Source of the DNA: Oreohelix idahoensis | Lineage: Eukaryota; Mollusca; Gastropoda; Stylommatophora; Oreohelicidae | Direction: 5' to 3' | Length of the DNA stretch: 64,000 bases | Assembly (NCBI GenBank): GCA_024509875.1 | Contig: JAMPIV010012176.1 | Span: 186,001 to 250,000, forward strand | Shown: positions 63,716 to 64,000 of the stretch, one piece after another | How the letters are laid out: every line of letters starts with the position of its first letter | Numbering within the stretch: the first letter of the stretch is position 1 | Notes under the pieces: model-generated | What the model was told of the DNA's origin: nothing | What the model saw: the letters and a program-made list of their open reading frames with translations, nothing else | Database searches by the model: none | Made by a program: the position numbers and the translations under genes

Positions 63716-64000
63716 GTCGTGTGGTAGTATTGGGGCATCTACGATAGTAGTTTTTGCCAGGAATAGCCTATGAGATATTAGGTAGAAGGCCTCTAGAAAT
63801 TGGCTCGTTAAGAAAGAATAAAGACCTATTCAAGTTAGGGATAAGAAGAAATGAATGCGAATGCTTTCCACTGGACAGTGTTTTCTAGTAATTATGGAAA
63901 GAGTTATGTTTCCCCACGACTTTAGTTTCTGCCCCTAGATTCCGTAACAGAAAAAGCCTCCAACCTCATCTGAGTGTAGACATTTCCGTATATGTAAATA
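63716..64000 (-). mobile_element. 5' LTR of gypsy family 2, cut by window end
   Basis: Starts TGTCGTGTGGTAGTATTGGG on plus and matches 19080-19370. It lies directly upstream (in the minus sense) of PBS and gag. The remainder is outside the window. Confidence 0.75.

Noticed and set aside
61373..63716. Family X and 63716 as the LTR pair of gypsy family 2
   Set aside because: Their starts differ (TGTCACGGATT versus TGTCGTGTGGT) and no extended similarity is seen.

Overview
This is eukaryotic, almost certainly metazoan, intergenic DNA built from transposable elements and minisatellites. I find no intact host protein-coding gene, no rRNA or functional tRNA gene, no CRISPR array and no bacterial-type operon. 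The mix (an RTE-type LINE, I/Jockey-type LINE pieces with an RNase H domain, a Ty3/gypsy element with integrase upstream of reverse transcriptase, a mariner, many minisatellites) would suit a marine invertebrate, perhaps a mollusc or another lophotrochozoan. That assignment is an impression only.

Layout. 1-731: LINE 3' coding remnant split by a tRNA-derived SINE with a 10-bp target-site duplication (TSD). 963-10000: a large minisatellite/complex satellite field containing a solo LTR (5-bp TSD), a decayed full-length RTE LINE (5591-8810, minus) and a MITE. 10.0-19.0 kb: short LINE tails, a 26-bp minisatellite and a 1.8-kb repeat with an internal minisatellite whose inverted copy lies at 58.5-60.2 kb. 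19.1 kb: an LTR of a second gypsy family, then poorly recognisable DNA and a 47-bp minisatellite. 24.9-27.1 kb: LINE ORF1 without ORF2. 27983-37037: a complete, recent LTR retrotransposon (minus) with 2.4-kb near-identical LTRs, a tRNA-Pro-type primer binding site and a polypurine tract. It has Gag and integrase-RT-RNase H pieces but no visible protease or integrase catalytic core. 37.1-42 kb: more minisatellites and a second solo LTR. 43.6-48.4 kb: a three-layer nest of gypsy pol (plus), a 3.7-kb TIR transposon with 3-bp TTA TSD carrying an unclassified transposase-like gene, and a mariner with perfect 40-bp TIRs. 48.6-49.4 kb: 24-bp minisatellite. 49.4-54.6 kb: scattered relics. 54.6-56.1 kb: LINE RT/RNase H remnant. 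56.1-62.7 kb: two copies of an unclassified repeat, one carrying a 156-bp insertion between 12-bp repeats. 62.7-64.0 kb: gag, primer binding site and LTR start of the second gypsy family, running off the window.

All coding capacity recognised is element-encoded, and most of it is broken by stops or frameshifts. The best candidate for something under-described is the TTA-TSD, CACTA-ended transposon at 44540-48225. Next are the gypsy element with inverted pol order that lacks protease and the integrase core despite a recent insertion, and a set of LINE-associated hairpins matching the histone 3' stem-loop consensus.
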